Made by a program: the position numbers and the translations under genes
Shown here: piece by piece, positions 1 through 7,064 of the stretch
Position numbering within the stretch: position 1 is the stretch's first letter
Layout of the letters: each line of letters begins with the position of its first letter
DNA from: Micromonospora sp. NBC_00421
GTDB lineage: Bacteria > Actinomycetota > Actinomycetes > Mycobacteriales > Micromonosporaceae
Length of the DNA: 64,000 nucleotides
Direction: 5' to 3'
Assembly (NCBI RefSeq): GCF_036017915.1
Contig: NZ_CP107929.1
Coordinates: 434,001-498,000 of the forward strand
The notes under the pieces: model-generated
Seen by the model: the letters and a program-made list of their open reading frames with translations, nothing else
Databases searched by the model: none
What the model was told of the DNA's origin: nothing

Positions 1-565
1 ACGCCACCCGCCCGGCGTGCCCCGCCCACCCGGGCGTCGCGCTGCCGGGTGCTGCGGTGCGCGGTGCTGCGGTGCGCGGTGCTGCGGTGCGCGGTGCTGC
101 GGTGCGCGGTGCTGCGGTGCGCGGTGCTGCGCTGCCGGCCGGTGCGGTGCCGGCCGGTGCGGTGCCGGCCGGTGCGGTGCCGGGGGCCCGGCCGGTGGGC
201 GTGGTCAGCCGGACCGCGGCCAGCCAGGCGGGCCAGGCCATCCAGGTCCAGGCCAGCGGGATGATCAACGGCACCCCGGCCAGCTTCGGCCCCAACTCGC
301 CTGAGTAGTCGTAGCTGCCGAACGGAAAACCGGTCGCCACCCCCAGCGCCTCGATCGCGAACCCGCCGCCGGTGGCCACCGCGACCAGCGCCACCGCCGC
401 CCGGGGGCCCCGGGTGAGCAGCGCGTGCCCCACCGAGAGCAGGTAGCCGAGCACGACCGTGGCGACGGTGAGGCGGGCCCGGGTGACCCCGGTGGTGAGC
501 GGATAGCAGATCTGGGTCAGCACCAGGACGGCCAGCAGCAGCCACGGGACGTGCCGGCGGGTCAT
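1..565 (-). CDS. CruF-type carotenoid hydratase, 3' end cut by window
   Basis: Integral membrane protein of the carotenoid biosynthesis (CruF/DUF422) family, whose members hydrate the terminal double bonds of acyclic C40/C50 carotenoids. About 188 codons are visible. They start MTRRHVPWLLLAVLVL, contain roughly four hydrophobic helices, and carry the family segment FPFGSYDYS followed by LGPKLAGVPLIIPLAWTW. The ATG at 565 overlaps the stop of the GNAT gene as ATGA, so translation is probably coupled. The frame continues to base 1 through in-frame 15-bp tandem repeats (units A-P-A-G-T and A-P-R-T-A), which look like an expandable loop placed after the conserved core. The family call is fairly secure. 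The exact substrate is inferred, helped by a CrtA-like gene two places upstream in the same run. Confidence 0.8.
   Translation of the reverse strand, partial: MTRRHVPWLLLAVLVLTQICYPLTTGVTRARLTVATVVLGYLLSVGHALLTRGPRAAVALVAVATGGGFAIEALGVATGFPFGSYDYSGELGPKLAGVPLIIPLAWTWMAWPAWLAAVRLTTPTGRAPGTAPAGTAPAGTAPAGSAAPRTAAPRTAAPRTAAPRTAAPRTAAPGSATPGWAGHAGRVA
51..185. repeat. two in-frame 15-bp tandem repeat arrays inside the CruF-type gene
   Basis: Five perfect copies of a 15-bp unit (gctgcggtgcgcggt on the plus strand) fill 51-125. About three copies of a related unit (ggtgcggtgccggcc) fill 141-185. On the coding minus strand they encode A-P-R-T-A and A-P-A-G-T pentapeptides without breaking the frame. 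Perfect identity between copies suggests recent slippage or ongoing length variation. Confidence 0.9.
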
Positions 566-1131
566 GACGCGGTCGGGCCGGACGTGTCGGGGCGGGGCAA
601 CGGCAGGTCGCGGCCGAGCACCCCGAACGGTCGTTCGTCGCCGGGGAACCGGAAGTGCCGCAGGACGTCGACGAAGCCGAACCGCCGGTAGAGCCGCCAG
701 GCCCGCGACGCCTGCTCGTCGGCCTCCGGGGTGGACAGCAGGGTGGTGCCGCCCTCGGCGAGGCTGAGCAGGGCGGTGAGCTGCCGGGCACCCACACCGT
801 GCCCCTGCGCGGGCGGCCGGACGTGCAACTCGACCACCTCGAAGCAGTGGGTCAGCCAACGCTGTCGGGCGTCCGGGTCCAGCGCCCGGTAGACCTGGTC
901 GTGCCACCACTGTCCACCCGCGCCGAGGTAGCCGTACCCGAAGCCGGCCAGGTGGCCCTCGGTGGTGAGGCTGGCGACGGCGCGGAACCCGGGTCGTCGG
1001 GCGTGGGTGGCGATGTAACCGCGTCGGGCCTCCAGCAGCTCGCTGCGGTAGCCCATCGCCTCCCCGTACACCGCGACCACGTCGTCGAGCCGCCGGACGA
1101 GATCCTCCGGCGTCCACCGCACCAACCTCAT
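562..1131 (-). CDS. GNAT family N-acetyltransferase
   Basis: Predicted acetyl-CoA-dependent N-acetyltransferase of 189 aa; substrate unknown. The acetyl-CoA binding motif A is visible as ELHVRPPAQGHGVGARQL (R/Q-x-x-G-x-G/A pattern), followed by a helix and the late motif YRRFGFVDV, typical of GNAT C-termini. The ATG at 1131 is preferred because the minus strand carries GAGAGGACG about 5-8 nt before it; the frame is open further upstream but that part reads like shadow sequence. The gene starts 10 bp after the CrtA-like stop and its own stop overlaps the CruF start (ATGA), so all three probably share one transcript. Whether it acts on carotenoids or is a passenger cannot be told. Confidence 0.8.
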   Translation of the reverse strand: MRLVRWTPEDLVRRLDDVVAVYGEAMGYRSELLEARRGYIATHARRPGFRAVASLTTEGHLAGFGYGYLGAGGQWWHDQVYRALDPDARQRWLTHCFEVVELHVRPPAQGHGVGARQLTALLSLAEGGTTLLSTPEADEQASRAWRLYRRFGFVDVLRHFRFPGDERPFGVLGRDLPLPRPDTSGPTAS

Positions 1132-1141
1132 GCGCGTCCTC

Positions 1142-1861
1142 TCACGGTTGCGGATCACCGTCGGCGACCCATCCCAGCACCGACCGGTCACCGACCACTG
1201 CGCGCACCTCGAAACGCGCGAACAGCTCCTCCGCGTACCACCCCTCGGTGGGGGTGCGGGTGATCGCCGCGCGGTGCTCCGGGTGACGGTACGCGAACGC
1301 CACGAGGTCCGTCGGGTCGCGCCACACGCTGACCGTGCCCTGCCAGCCCAGCGGCGCCTCACCCACCCCGAAGCGGGCGAGCAGCCCCGGCGCGGCGTGC
1401 AGCGCTGCCGCGACCGGCGGGACGGCCTTCCAGAAGGTGAGCGCGCGGCGGGGACGCAACCGGGCCCGGGTCAGCGCCAGCACCGGTCCGTCGACCCGGC
1501 CACCCGCCGGATCGCCGAACGGACGCCGGCCCGACCACTCGCCCCGGCTGGTCACCGGGCGCAGCTCCAACCGGGCCGAGGCGCGGGCGATCCGGGCCCA
1601 GGAACGGCCCACCGGGGAGGTGTCGAAGCCGGCCGCCGCAGCGGGAGAATCCCACACCACCAGGGCGGCCCACCGGGTCAGGTCGGCGTCCCCCGGGCCG
1701 AAGCCGGTGCCGGTCCCGGTGCCGAGCAGCTTGCCGAACCGTACGCCGGGAGTGCGCCGCAGCCGGCCCGGGTGCCGGGCCATCCGCACCAACGCCTGAC
1801 CGAGGGCGGCCCGGTGCACCCGCCACACGTGCAGGGTGACCAGCTCCGGGGTGGTGTTCAC
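1142..1861 (-). CDS. CrtA-like (spheroidene monooxygenase-like) protein
   Basis: A 239-aa protein resembling the CrtA/spheroidene monooxygenase family, heme-dependent enzymes that oxygenate acyclic carotenoids. Recognisable stretches are RFGKLLGTGTGTGFGPGDAD, WAALVVWDS, the repeated LTRARLRPRRALTFWKAVPP and GVGEAPLGWQGTVSVWRD, then FAYRHPEHRAAI near the C-terminus. The GTG at 1861 overlaps the preceding YbaK-type stop as GTGA. Actinobacterial members are widely annotated by this name without biochemical proof, so 'carotenoid monooxygenase' is family knowledge. The nearby CruF-type gene makes a role in carotenoid tailoring plausible. Confidence 0.7.
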   Translation of the reverse strand: MNTTPELVTLHVWRVHRAALGQALVRMARHPGRLRRTPGVRFGKLLGTGTGTGFGPGDADLTRWAALVVWDSPAAAAGFDTSPVGRSWARIARASARLELRPVTSRGEWSGRRPFGDPAGGRVDGPVLALTRARLRPRRALTFWKAVPPVAAALHAAPGLLARFGVGEAPLGWQGTVSVWRDPTDLVAFAYRHPEHRAAITRTPTEGWYAEELFARFEVRAVVGDRSVLGWVADGDPQP

Positions 1862-2346
1862 GCCACTTCGGCGGGGGTGCCACCGGTGATCCGCAGCAGC
1901 TCCGGGTAGCTGGTCGGGAAGACGGCCTGCGGTACGCCACCGGCGGCCCACACCTCGGCGTACCCGGTCAGGGCGGTGTCGACCAGGGTGCGCAGCGGCC
2001 CGGGGTGACCGACCGGGGCGACCCCGCCGATCACCTGGCCGGTGTGCTCCCGGACGAAGTCGGGGGTGGCCCGGCGCAGGTGGGTCACCCCGAGCTGGGC
2101 GGCCAGGCCGGCGGTGTCCACCCGGTGCGCGCCGGAGGTGAGCACCAGCAGCGGTACGCCGTCGGCGTCGAAGACCAGCGAGTTGGCGATCGCGCCGACG
2201 GCGACGCCGAGCGCGTCGGCCGCCGCGGCGGCGGTGTGCACCGCCTCGGGCAGCAGGCGGACCCGGCTGGCCGCGCCGGAGCCGTCCCGCGCGCCCGCGT
2301 CGTCGAGCGCCCGCTGCACCGCCTGCACGTTCGGGTGTGATTGCAT
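1858..2346 (-). CDS. YbaK/EbsC-type aminoacyl-tRNA deacylase
   Basis: A 162-aa protein of the YbaK/EbsC family, cytoplasmic trans-editing domains that hydrolyse mischarged aminoacyl-tRNAs such as Cys-tRNA(Pro). Visible family features are IANSLVFDADGVPLLVLTSG, HRVDTAGLAAQLG and the glycine-rich GGVAPVGHPGPLRTLVD loop near the editing pocket. It is a free-standing domain of the usual length. The ATG at 2346 is preceded on the minus strand by GGGGAG, about 9 nt away. A GAGAAT box 6 nt before the ATG could also be a -10 element for a leaderless transcript, so this gene may start a subunit of the run. It overlaps the CrtA-like gene by 4 bp. Substrate specificity is not readable from sequence. Confidence 0.85.
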   Translation of the reverse strand: MQSHPNVQAVQRALDDAGARDGSGAASRVRLLPEAVHTAAAAADALGVAVGAIANSLVFDADGVPLLVLTSGAHRVDTAGLAAQLGVTHLRRATPDFVREHTGQVIGGVAPVGHPGPLRTLVDTALTGYAEVWAAGGVPQAVFPTSYPELLRITGGTPAEVA

Positions 2347-2404
2347 GGGTCCATTCTCCCCGGTCCGCCCGGACGCCCCGCACCCGGTGGTCGGCCGGGG
2401 TGGG

Positions 2405-3217
2405 TCAGCGGGCGGGCGGCGGCCCGGGGCGGGTGCCGGGCCAGTCCGGGGTGGCGCGGACCCGGCCGTCGGCGGTCACCAGCAGCGCCTCGTGGTCGGC
2501 CAGGCCGGTCAGCCAGGTCAGCGCGTCGTCGGCGTCCCGGGTCATCGCCGCGGTGGCGTACACGTCGGCCCAGAGCAGTTCCGGCCCGACCACGGTGACC
2601 GACCGCAGCGCGGTCGCCGGCCGGCCGGTGAGCGGGTCGACGATGTGCGCGCCGCGCCGAGCGGTGCCCGAGGTGGCGACCGCGCCGTCGCGCCGGTCCA
2701 GTACGTCCAGCAGGTGGCCGGGGCGGTCCGGGTCCTCGATGCCGACCCGCCAGGCCGGCCGGTCCGCCCCGGCGTGCAGCAGCACGTCGCCACCAGCGTT
2801 GAGGCAGCGGTCGTGCCCGGTCAGGTCGGCCAGCCGGCCGGCCGCCCGCTGCACCGCCCACCCCTTGACCAGACCGGACGGGTCGTACCCGGCACCGCCG
2901 CCGGGCAGCGGGAGCCGCCGGGCGTCGAACCGGCCGCCGGTGCGCAGCCGGGCCAGCTCGCACAGCTCCGCCACCTCCCGGACCAGCGGGCTCGCGGTGG
3001 CCGGGTCCGGCGCCCGGCCGGCCAGCCGCCCGATCTCGGTGTCCGGCCGGTAGGTGCTGCACGTCGCGTCGACCGCGCGCAACTCGGCGAAGACCCGCTC
3101 CACCCGGGCGGCGACCGCGTCGTCGTGCACGTCCGGGCCGCGCAGGTGCACGCTCACCGGCAGCCCCATCACCTGCACCACCCAGGCCCGTCGGTCCGAC
3201 TCCGCCGTCAGGTCCAT
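2405..3217 (-). CDS. apbE: FAD:protein FMN transferase (ApbE)
   Basis: ApbE family enzyme that transfers FMN from FAD to a threonine of partner proteins, Mg2+-dependent. In 270 aa the standard landmarks appear in order: MGLPVSVHL near the N-terminus, DATCSTYRPDTEIGRL, GGRFDARR, DPSGLVKGWAVQRA, CLNAGGDVLLHA, SGTARRGAHIVDPLTGRP and DVYATAAM. No lipobox or signal peptide is seen, so it is probably cytoplasmic or has lost the usual anchor. ATG 3217 is chosen; GTG 3229, which overlaps the upstream stop as GTGA, would add four residues and is equally possible. The neighbour upstream is an FMN-binding-domain protein with the threonine acceptor motif, an obvious substrate. Confidence 0.9.
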   Translation of the reverse strand: MDLTAESDRRAWVVQVMGLPVSVHLRGPDVHDDAVAARVERVFAELRAVDATCSTYRPDTEIGRLAGRAPDPATASPLVREVAELCELARLRTGGRFDARRLPLPGGGAGYDPSGLVKGWAVQRAAGRLADLTGHDRCLNAGGDVLLHAGADRPAWRVGIEDPDRPGHLLDVLDRRDGAVATSGTARRGAHIVDPLTGRPATALRSVTVVGPELLWADVYATAAMTRDADDALTWLTGLADHEALLVTADGRVRATPDWPGTRPGPPPAR

Positions 3218-3225
3218 CGTCGCGC

Positions 3226-3729
3226 TCACTTCAGGTGGGCCGCGTCGATGGCGGCCTGGAGGGACTCGCGGTAGCCGTCGCTGGTGACTGTCGCCCCGGA
3301 CACGGTGTCGATCCGGGCGCTCTGCGCGGTGAGCGTCGACTGCCGCAGGATCGGCACCGCGTGGTCGTTGATCTGCTGGTCCCGGAAGTTGCCGTCGGGC
3401 ACCTGGAGCGCCGTGACGTCGGTGATCCGCCCGCCCGCCACGGTGATCCGGACCTGCACCGGCCCCCACCGGGTCTGCGCCACCGACCCGTCGTACCTCC
3501 CGCCGCCGCTGCTGTTCCCGTTGCTGCCGTTGCTTCCGCTCGGCGAGTCCGAGTCCGAGTCCGGGTCCGAGCCGGTGGACGTACCCCCGGCGCCGGGGAC
3601 GGCGCCGCCGCTGTCGCCGGCGGCGACAGTGCTGGTCCCCCCACCGACGCCCATGGTGCTGGTCCGGTAGCTGAACAGCAGCACCAGGGCGGCCACCGTG
3701 GAGAGCAGCCAGATGGTGATCCGTCGCAC
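3226..3729 (-). CDS. FMN-binding domain protein, predicted covalent flavoprotein
   Basis: A 167-aa protein with an N-terminal hydrophobic anchor (ITIWLLSTVAALVLLF, residues 4-19), a Ser/Gly/Asp/Asn-rich linker (about 35-77) and a C-terminal FMN-binding domain (about 80-167). The acceptor motif DTVSGATVTSDG lies at 141-152; by family knowledge the threonine of SGAT (residue 147) receives FMN from ApbE. It is therefore likely a membrane-tethered, extracytoplasmic electron carrier between the flavocytochrome encoded upstream and an unknown acceptor. The GTG at 3729 has a strong GGAGGGAGGA ribosome site. The linker contains alternating D-S dipeptides coded by near-perfect short repeats. Confidence 0.9.
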   Translation of the reverse strand: MRRITIWLLSTVAALVLLFSYRTSTMGVGGGTSTVAAGDSGGAVPGAGGTSTGSDPDSDSDSPSGSNGSNGNSSGGGRYDGSVAQTRWGPVQVRITVAGGRITDVTALQVPDGNFRDQQINDHAVPILRQSTLTAQSARIDTVSGATVTSDGYRESLQAAIDAAHLK

Positions 3730-3749
3730 GGATCCTCCCTCCCCGCCCG

Positions 3750-5147
3750 TCACCAGGCGAAGCGTTCGTGATGGACGTACCGTTCGGGCACCCCGGCGGC
3801 CCGGGTCGCGGCCCGCACCGCGTCGATCCAGCCGTCCGGGCCGCACAGGTAGACGTCGTGGCCGGCGATGCCGGGGGAGAGCCGGCGCAGCGCCTCGGCG
3901 TCCGGCAGCCCCGCCGCGTAGCCGGGCAGCCAGGCCGGCTGCCGGCCGCGCGGGCCGACCAGGTAGTGGACCCGCACGCCACGTTCGGCCGCTAGTCGCT
4001 CCAGCTCCGCCCGGAAGGCCAGCTCCTGCGGGGTACGCACGCGGTAGAGCAGCACCGCCTGTCCCGGCGCGTACGGCAGTTCCCAGAGCAGGGCCAGCAG
4101 CGGGGTGATGCCGATCCCGCAGGCGAGCATGGTGATCCCGCCGCCGCGCCAGTGCTCCCCGGTCAGCCGCCCGTACGGGCCCTCCAGCAGCACCCGGGTG
4201 CCCGGTCGCAGGGCGGCCACCCCGGAGCTGTCGTCGCCGAGGTCCTTGACGGTGATCCGCATGAGGTCACCCGTCGGCGGGGCGGACAGCGAGTAGGGGT
4301 GGGCCCGGGACCAGCCGGGACCGGTCAGGAAGCGCCAGCCGAAGAACTGTCCGGCCCGTACCGGCAGCCGGTCCAGGCCCCGCCCGCGCAACCAGACCGA
4401 GGTGACGCCAGGTGCCTCGGGGACCACTGCGGCCACCTCGACCCGGTGCCGCAGCGAGCGGTACGCCGGCAGGCCGAGCCGGAACACCAGGACACTGCCC
4501 AGCGCCCCCAGGTAGGCCGTCCACCAGTACGCCCGCGCGGCGGCCGAGGCGACGAAGTCCGCACCGGTCCACAACTGGTGCGGCAGCGCCAACCCGACCC
4601 CCAGGTACGCGTACAGGTGCAGCAGGTGCCAGGACTCGTAGCGCAGCCGGCGGCGGGCCGTCCGGACCGAGGTGACCACCACCAGCACCAGCAGGGCCAG
4701 CGCGGCGGTGGCCAACAGCATCCCCGGGTACCCGGTGACCAGCAGCCAGAGCTGTGTCACGGGGTTCTCCCCGGCGGTCCCGGCGTACCCGAGGGTGGTC
4801 AGCAGCACGTGGGCCAGCAGCAGGTGGAACGAGGTGAAGCCGGCCAGCCGGTGCCAGCGGGCGAGCCGGTCCTGGCCGAAGCGCCGTTCGACCAGCGGCA
4901 CCCGGGCCATCAGCACCACCTGGACGAGCATCAGGTCGGCGCTGAGCAGGCCGGTGAGCCGACCGGCGGAGGTGAGGCCGGCGGCCACCCCGGAGAGCAG
5001 TTCCTGCACCCCCCGGTCGGCGGTCCAGAGCGCGGTGACGACCAGCAGGCTGAGCACGGCCGCGCTGCCGGCCAGGTCGGCCCACCAGCCGGGGGCGGTG
5101 GGCAACGGCCGGCGGGGGGTACCTCGGTCCAGGACGGTGGCGCTCAT
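3750..5147 (-). CDS. ferric-reductase-like transmembrane flavocytochrome with FAD/NAD(P)H domain
   Basis: A 465-aa membrane oxidoreductase. The N-terminal half (about 20-225) has six or so helices with histidines suited to ligate heme (WHRLAGFTSFHLLLAH and YESWHLLHLYAY...LPH), the ferric-reductase/NOX transmembrane fold. The C-terminal half is a ferredoxin-reductase module with RAHPYSLSAPP for FAD, CGIGITPLL for NAD(P)H and YLCGPDGWI near the end. It should move electrons from cytoplasmic NAD(P)H across the membrane. ATG 5147 begins MSATVLDRG. It leads the leftward run and lies 20 bp before the FMN-binding gene, making that flavoprotein the likely electron acceptor. Ferric iron as final substrate is not demonstrated. 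Confidence 0.88.
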   Translation of the reverse strand: MSATVLDRGTPRRPLPTAPGWWADLAGSAAVLSLLVVTALWTADRGVQELLSGVAAGLTSAGRLTGLLSADLMLVQVVLMARVPLVERRFGQDRLARWHRLAGFTSFHLLLAHVLLTTLGYAGTAGENPVTQLWLLVTGYPGMLLATAALALLVLVVVTSVRTARRRLRYESWHLLHLYAYLGVGLALPHQLWTGADFVASAAARAYWWTAYLGALGSVLVFRLGLPAYRSLRHRVEVAAVVPEAPGVTSVWLRGRGLDRLPVRAGQFFGWRFLTGPGWSRAHPYSLSAPPTGDLMRITVKDLGDDSSGVAALRPGTRVLLEGPYGRLTGEHWRGGGITMLACGIGITPLLALLWELPYAPGQAVLLYRVRTPQELAFRAELERLAAERGVRVHYLVGPRGRQPAWLPGYAAGLPDAEALRRLSPGIAGHDVYLCGPDGWIDAVRAATRAAGVPERYVHHERFAW

Positions 5148-5309
5148 CCGAGGGTGGTCTCGGCGGGTCCTTCTCTCATGGCCCCACCCTGCGAGCAGGA
5201 CCTCGGCTCCGGCTTTGCCGCCGCTGTGCGCGGGCTGGGAATCGTCGGTGGCACGCCGTACGCCGGACGTTGCGTTTTCGTCGGGGGCAGGGTGTACTGT
5301 CAGGGTAGT
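5148..5309. other. divergent intergenic region between flavocytochrome operon and SOS locus
   Basis: No gene is seen. The stretch must hold the leftward promoter of the flavocytochrome run and the upstream part of the rightward SOS promoter, but no convincing -35/-10 pair for the leftward unit was recognised. Confidence 0.5.
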
Positions 5310-5325
5310 TAGAACGAGTGTTCGA
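5310..5325 (+). promoter_or_regulatory. LexA (SOS) box
   Basis: TAGAACGAGTGTTCGA matches the actinobacterial/Gram-positive LexA consensus TCGAAC-N4-GTTCGA with one mismatch in the left half. It is followed by the mutasome genes, the expected LexA targets. A perfect 8-bp inverted repeat (GGGTGTAC 5290-5297, GTACACCC 5333-5340) and an inner pair (CGAGTG 5315-5320, CACTCG 5328-5333) bracket it. The first gene begins 325 bp downstream. Confidence 0.85.
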
Positions 5326-5649
5326 TTCACTCGTACACCCGTTCCAACGCCCCCGGGGGCGGTGTTTCGCGGCACCGACCCGGGCAGGTGCGGTTTCGCG
5401 GACCGCACCGGGTTCCGGGCAGTCGCGAGCCCGGTCCCGTCAAGGCAGGTCGTCGCCCGCCGCCCACGACCCCCGGGCGGCGGGCGACGAACCCGCCGGT
5501 TCGCCGGCCGGGTGTGGTGTGGGGAAGCATCCGCACCCGGCCGGTCCCCATCGGTGCGTCTTCCTCCGCACCACCCGCCCCGGGCGTCGCGCCGGTGGAT
5601 CTCCTCCACCGCGCGTCCCGCCCGACCCGGTCACGCGGAGGAGACAGTC
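5326..5649. other. long leader between LexA box and first mutasome gene
   Basis: About 324 bp with no gene I can support. If transcription starts at the LexA-controlled promoter, the message has an unusually long 5' leader ending in a good ribosome site (GGAGGAG) before 5650. No riboswitch family was recognised. Confidence 0.4.
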
Positions 5650-6099
5650 ATGCCGACCAACCCGGCCCAGGCGCCGACGGTGCCCGCGCACGTGCTGCCG
5701 CACCGCACCCCGACCCAACTCCTCACGATCGCCCGGCGCGGGCTGGCCGAGGCCGCCCAGACCCGCCCCGACGGGCTGCGCTACGCCGCCGCCCACCTGG
5801 CCGCGCTGCGTGCCGCCGCCGCCCTGCTGGCCGCCCGGGCCCGCCCCGCGCCCGCCCGCCGACGCCGGATCACCAGCGTCTGGGTGCTGCTCGCCACGGT
5901 CGCCCCCGAGTTGGACGAGTGGTCCCGCTACTTCGCCGCCGCCGCCGGCAAACGGGCCGCCGCCGAGGCCGGCATCCCCCGGGTGGTGAGCGCCCGGGAG
6001 GCCGACGACCTGCTCCGGGCCGCCGGGCAGTTCGTGGCGGTGGTGGAGCACGCCCTCGGGCTGGCCCACCAACCCGCCCTCGACGGCCTCGCCGCCTGA
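5650..6099 (+). CDS. SAV_6107-type HEPN-like helical protein of the mutasome locus
   Basis: A 149-aa alpha-helical, Ala/Arg-rich protein (LLTIARRGLAEAAQTRPDGLRYAAAHLAALRAAAALLAAR at about 22-60, then TSVWVLLATVAPELDEWSRYFAAAAGKRAAAEAGI). It resembles the actinobacterial SAV_6107 family, described as HEPN-like and commonly placed beside imuB/dnaE2. Its function is not known. ATG 5650 follows GGAGGAGACAGTC, a strong ribosome site. It is the first gene after the LexA box, so it is probably damage-induced with ImuA', ImuB and DnaE2. I see no R-x4-6-H nuclease motif of toxin-type HEPN proteins, so RNase activity is not supported. Confidence 0.75.
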   Translation: MPTNPAQAPTVPAHVLPHRTPTQLLTIARRGLAEAAQTRPDGLRYAAAHLAALRAAAALLAARARPAPARRRRITSVWVLLATVAPELDEWSRYFAAAAGKRAAAEAGIPRVVSAREADDLLRAAGQFVAVVEHALGLAHQPALDGLAA

Positions 6100-6272
6100 T
6101 CCGGCCCGCACCCGGTCCCGGTCCGGCCGGGTCGCCGCCCGACGGACACCTGACCGACCGTGTCCGGGTCCCGCCGGTCTGCCGCCTGCGGAACACCTGA
6201 TCCGGCCGCGTCCGGGTCCCCGTCGGCCGATGAACATCTGATCCACGCAACGACACGACGGGGGTTGGTCCG

Positions 6273-7064
6273 ATGGCGGGCCGCATGGTGGGCGGTTCCG
6301 CCGCACTGGCCGCTCTGGTACGCCCGGCGAGCGCCCCGGATCCGACGGGCGGTCACCGGGTGCTCCCGGTGGCACCCGAGCTGACCGGCCTGCTGCCGCA
6401 CCGGGGGCTGCGCCGGGGCAGCACGATCGCCGTCACCACCGGCCAGCCCCGGCGCAGTGGCGGCACCTCCCTGGTGCTCGCGCTGCTCGCCGAGGCGTCC
6501 CGGGCCGGATCGTGGTGCGCGGTGGTCGGGGTGCCCACCTTCGGGGCCGGCGCCGCCGCCGAGGTCGGCATCGCCCTGGACCGACTGGCCCTGGTGCCCC
6601 ACCCCGGCCCGGAGTGGCCCACCGTGGTGGCAGCACTGATCGACGGGGTCGACGTGGTGGTGACCGCCGTGCCGCACACCGTCTCCGCCCCGGTCGCCGA
6701 CCGGCTGGCCGCCCGCGCCCGGCAACGCGGCTGCGTGCTCGTCCCGTACGGCCGGTGGACCGGTGCGGACGTCACGCTCCAGGTGGTCCGTGGGGTATGG
6801 GCGGGGCTCGGGCCGGGTCGGGGCCGACTGCGCCGTCGGGAGGTCACCGTGTCGGCACGCGGACGCGGGGCGGCGGCCCGCCCGAAGGAGATCACCATGT
6901 GGTTGCCCGGCGACGGGCTCACCCGGGTCATCCCGCGCGCCGCACCGTCCGGTTCCCCCGCGTCCACCGCCGCGTCCGGTTCCGCCGGTTCCGCCGCCGG
7001 TTCCGCCGCCGGTTCCGCCGCCGGGGTCCGGTCGGGCGGGTTCACCGTGGTCGGGTCGGCGTGA
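6273..7064 (+). CDS. ImuA'-like RecA-fold accessory protein
   Basis: A 263-aa protein at the ImuA' position directly before imuB. It has a degenerate RecA-type nucleotide-binding core: TIAVTTGQPRRSGGTSLVLALL resembles Walker A but lacks the conserved lysine, and DGVDVVVTAVP resembles a Walker B strand. In mycobacteria ImuA' links RecA to ImuB/DnaE2 in induced mutagenesis. The C-terminal third is low-complexity, including in-frame GSAAGSAAGSAAG coded by 12-bp repeats at about 6980-7022. ATG 6273 is used; ATG 6285 is a close alternative. The stop overlaps the imuB start as GTGA. The 173-bp gap before it has two imperfect copies of a roughly 50-bp segment and no gene. Confidence 0.75.
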   Translation: MAGRMVGGSAALAALVRPASAPDPTGGHRVLPVAPELTGLLPHRGLRRGSTIAVTTGQPRRSGGTSLVLALLAEASRAGSWCAVVGVPTFGAGAAAEVGIALDRLALVPHPGPEWPTVVAALIDGVDVVVTAVPHTVSAPVADRLAARARQRGCVLVPYGRWTGADVTLQVVRGVWAGLGPGRGRLRRREVTVSARGRGAAARPKEITMWLPGDGLTRVIPRAAPSGSPASTAASGSAGSAAGSAAGSAAGVRSGGFTVVGSA

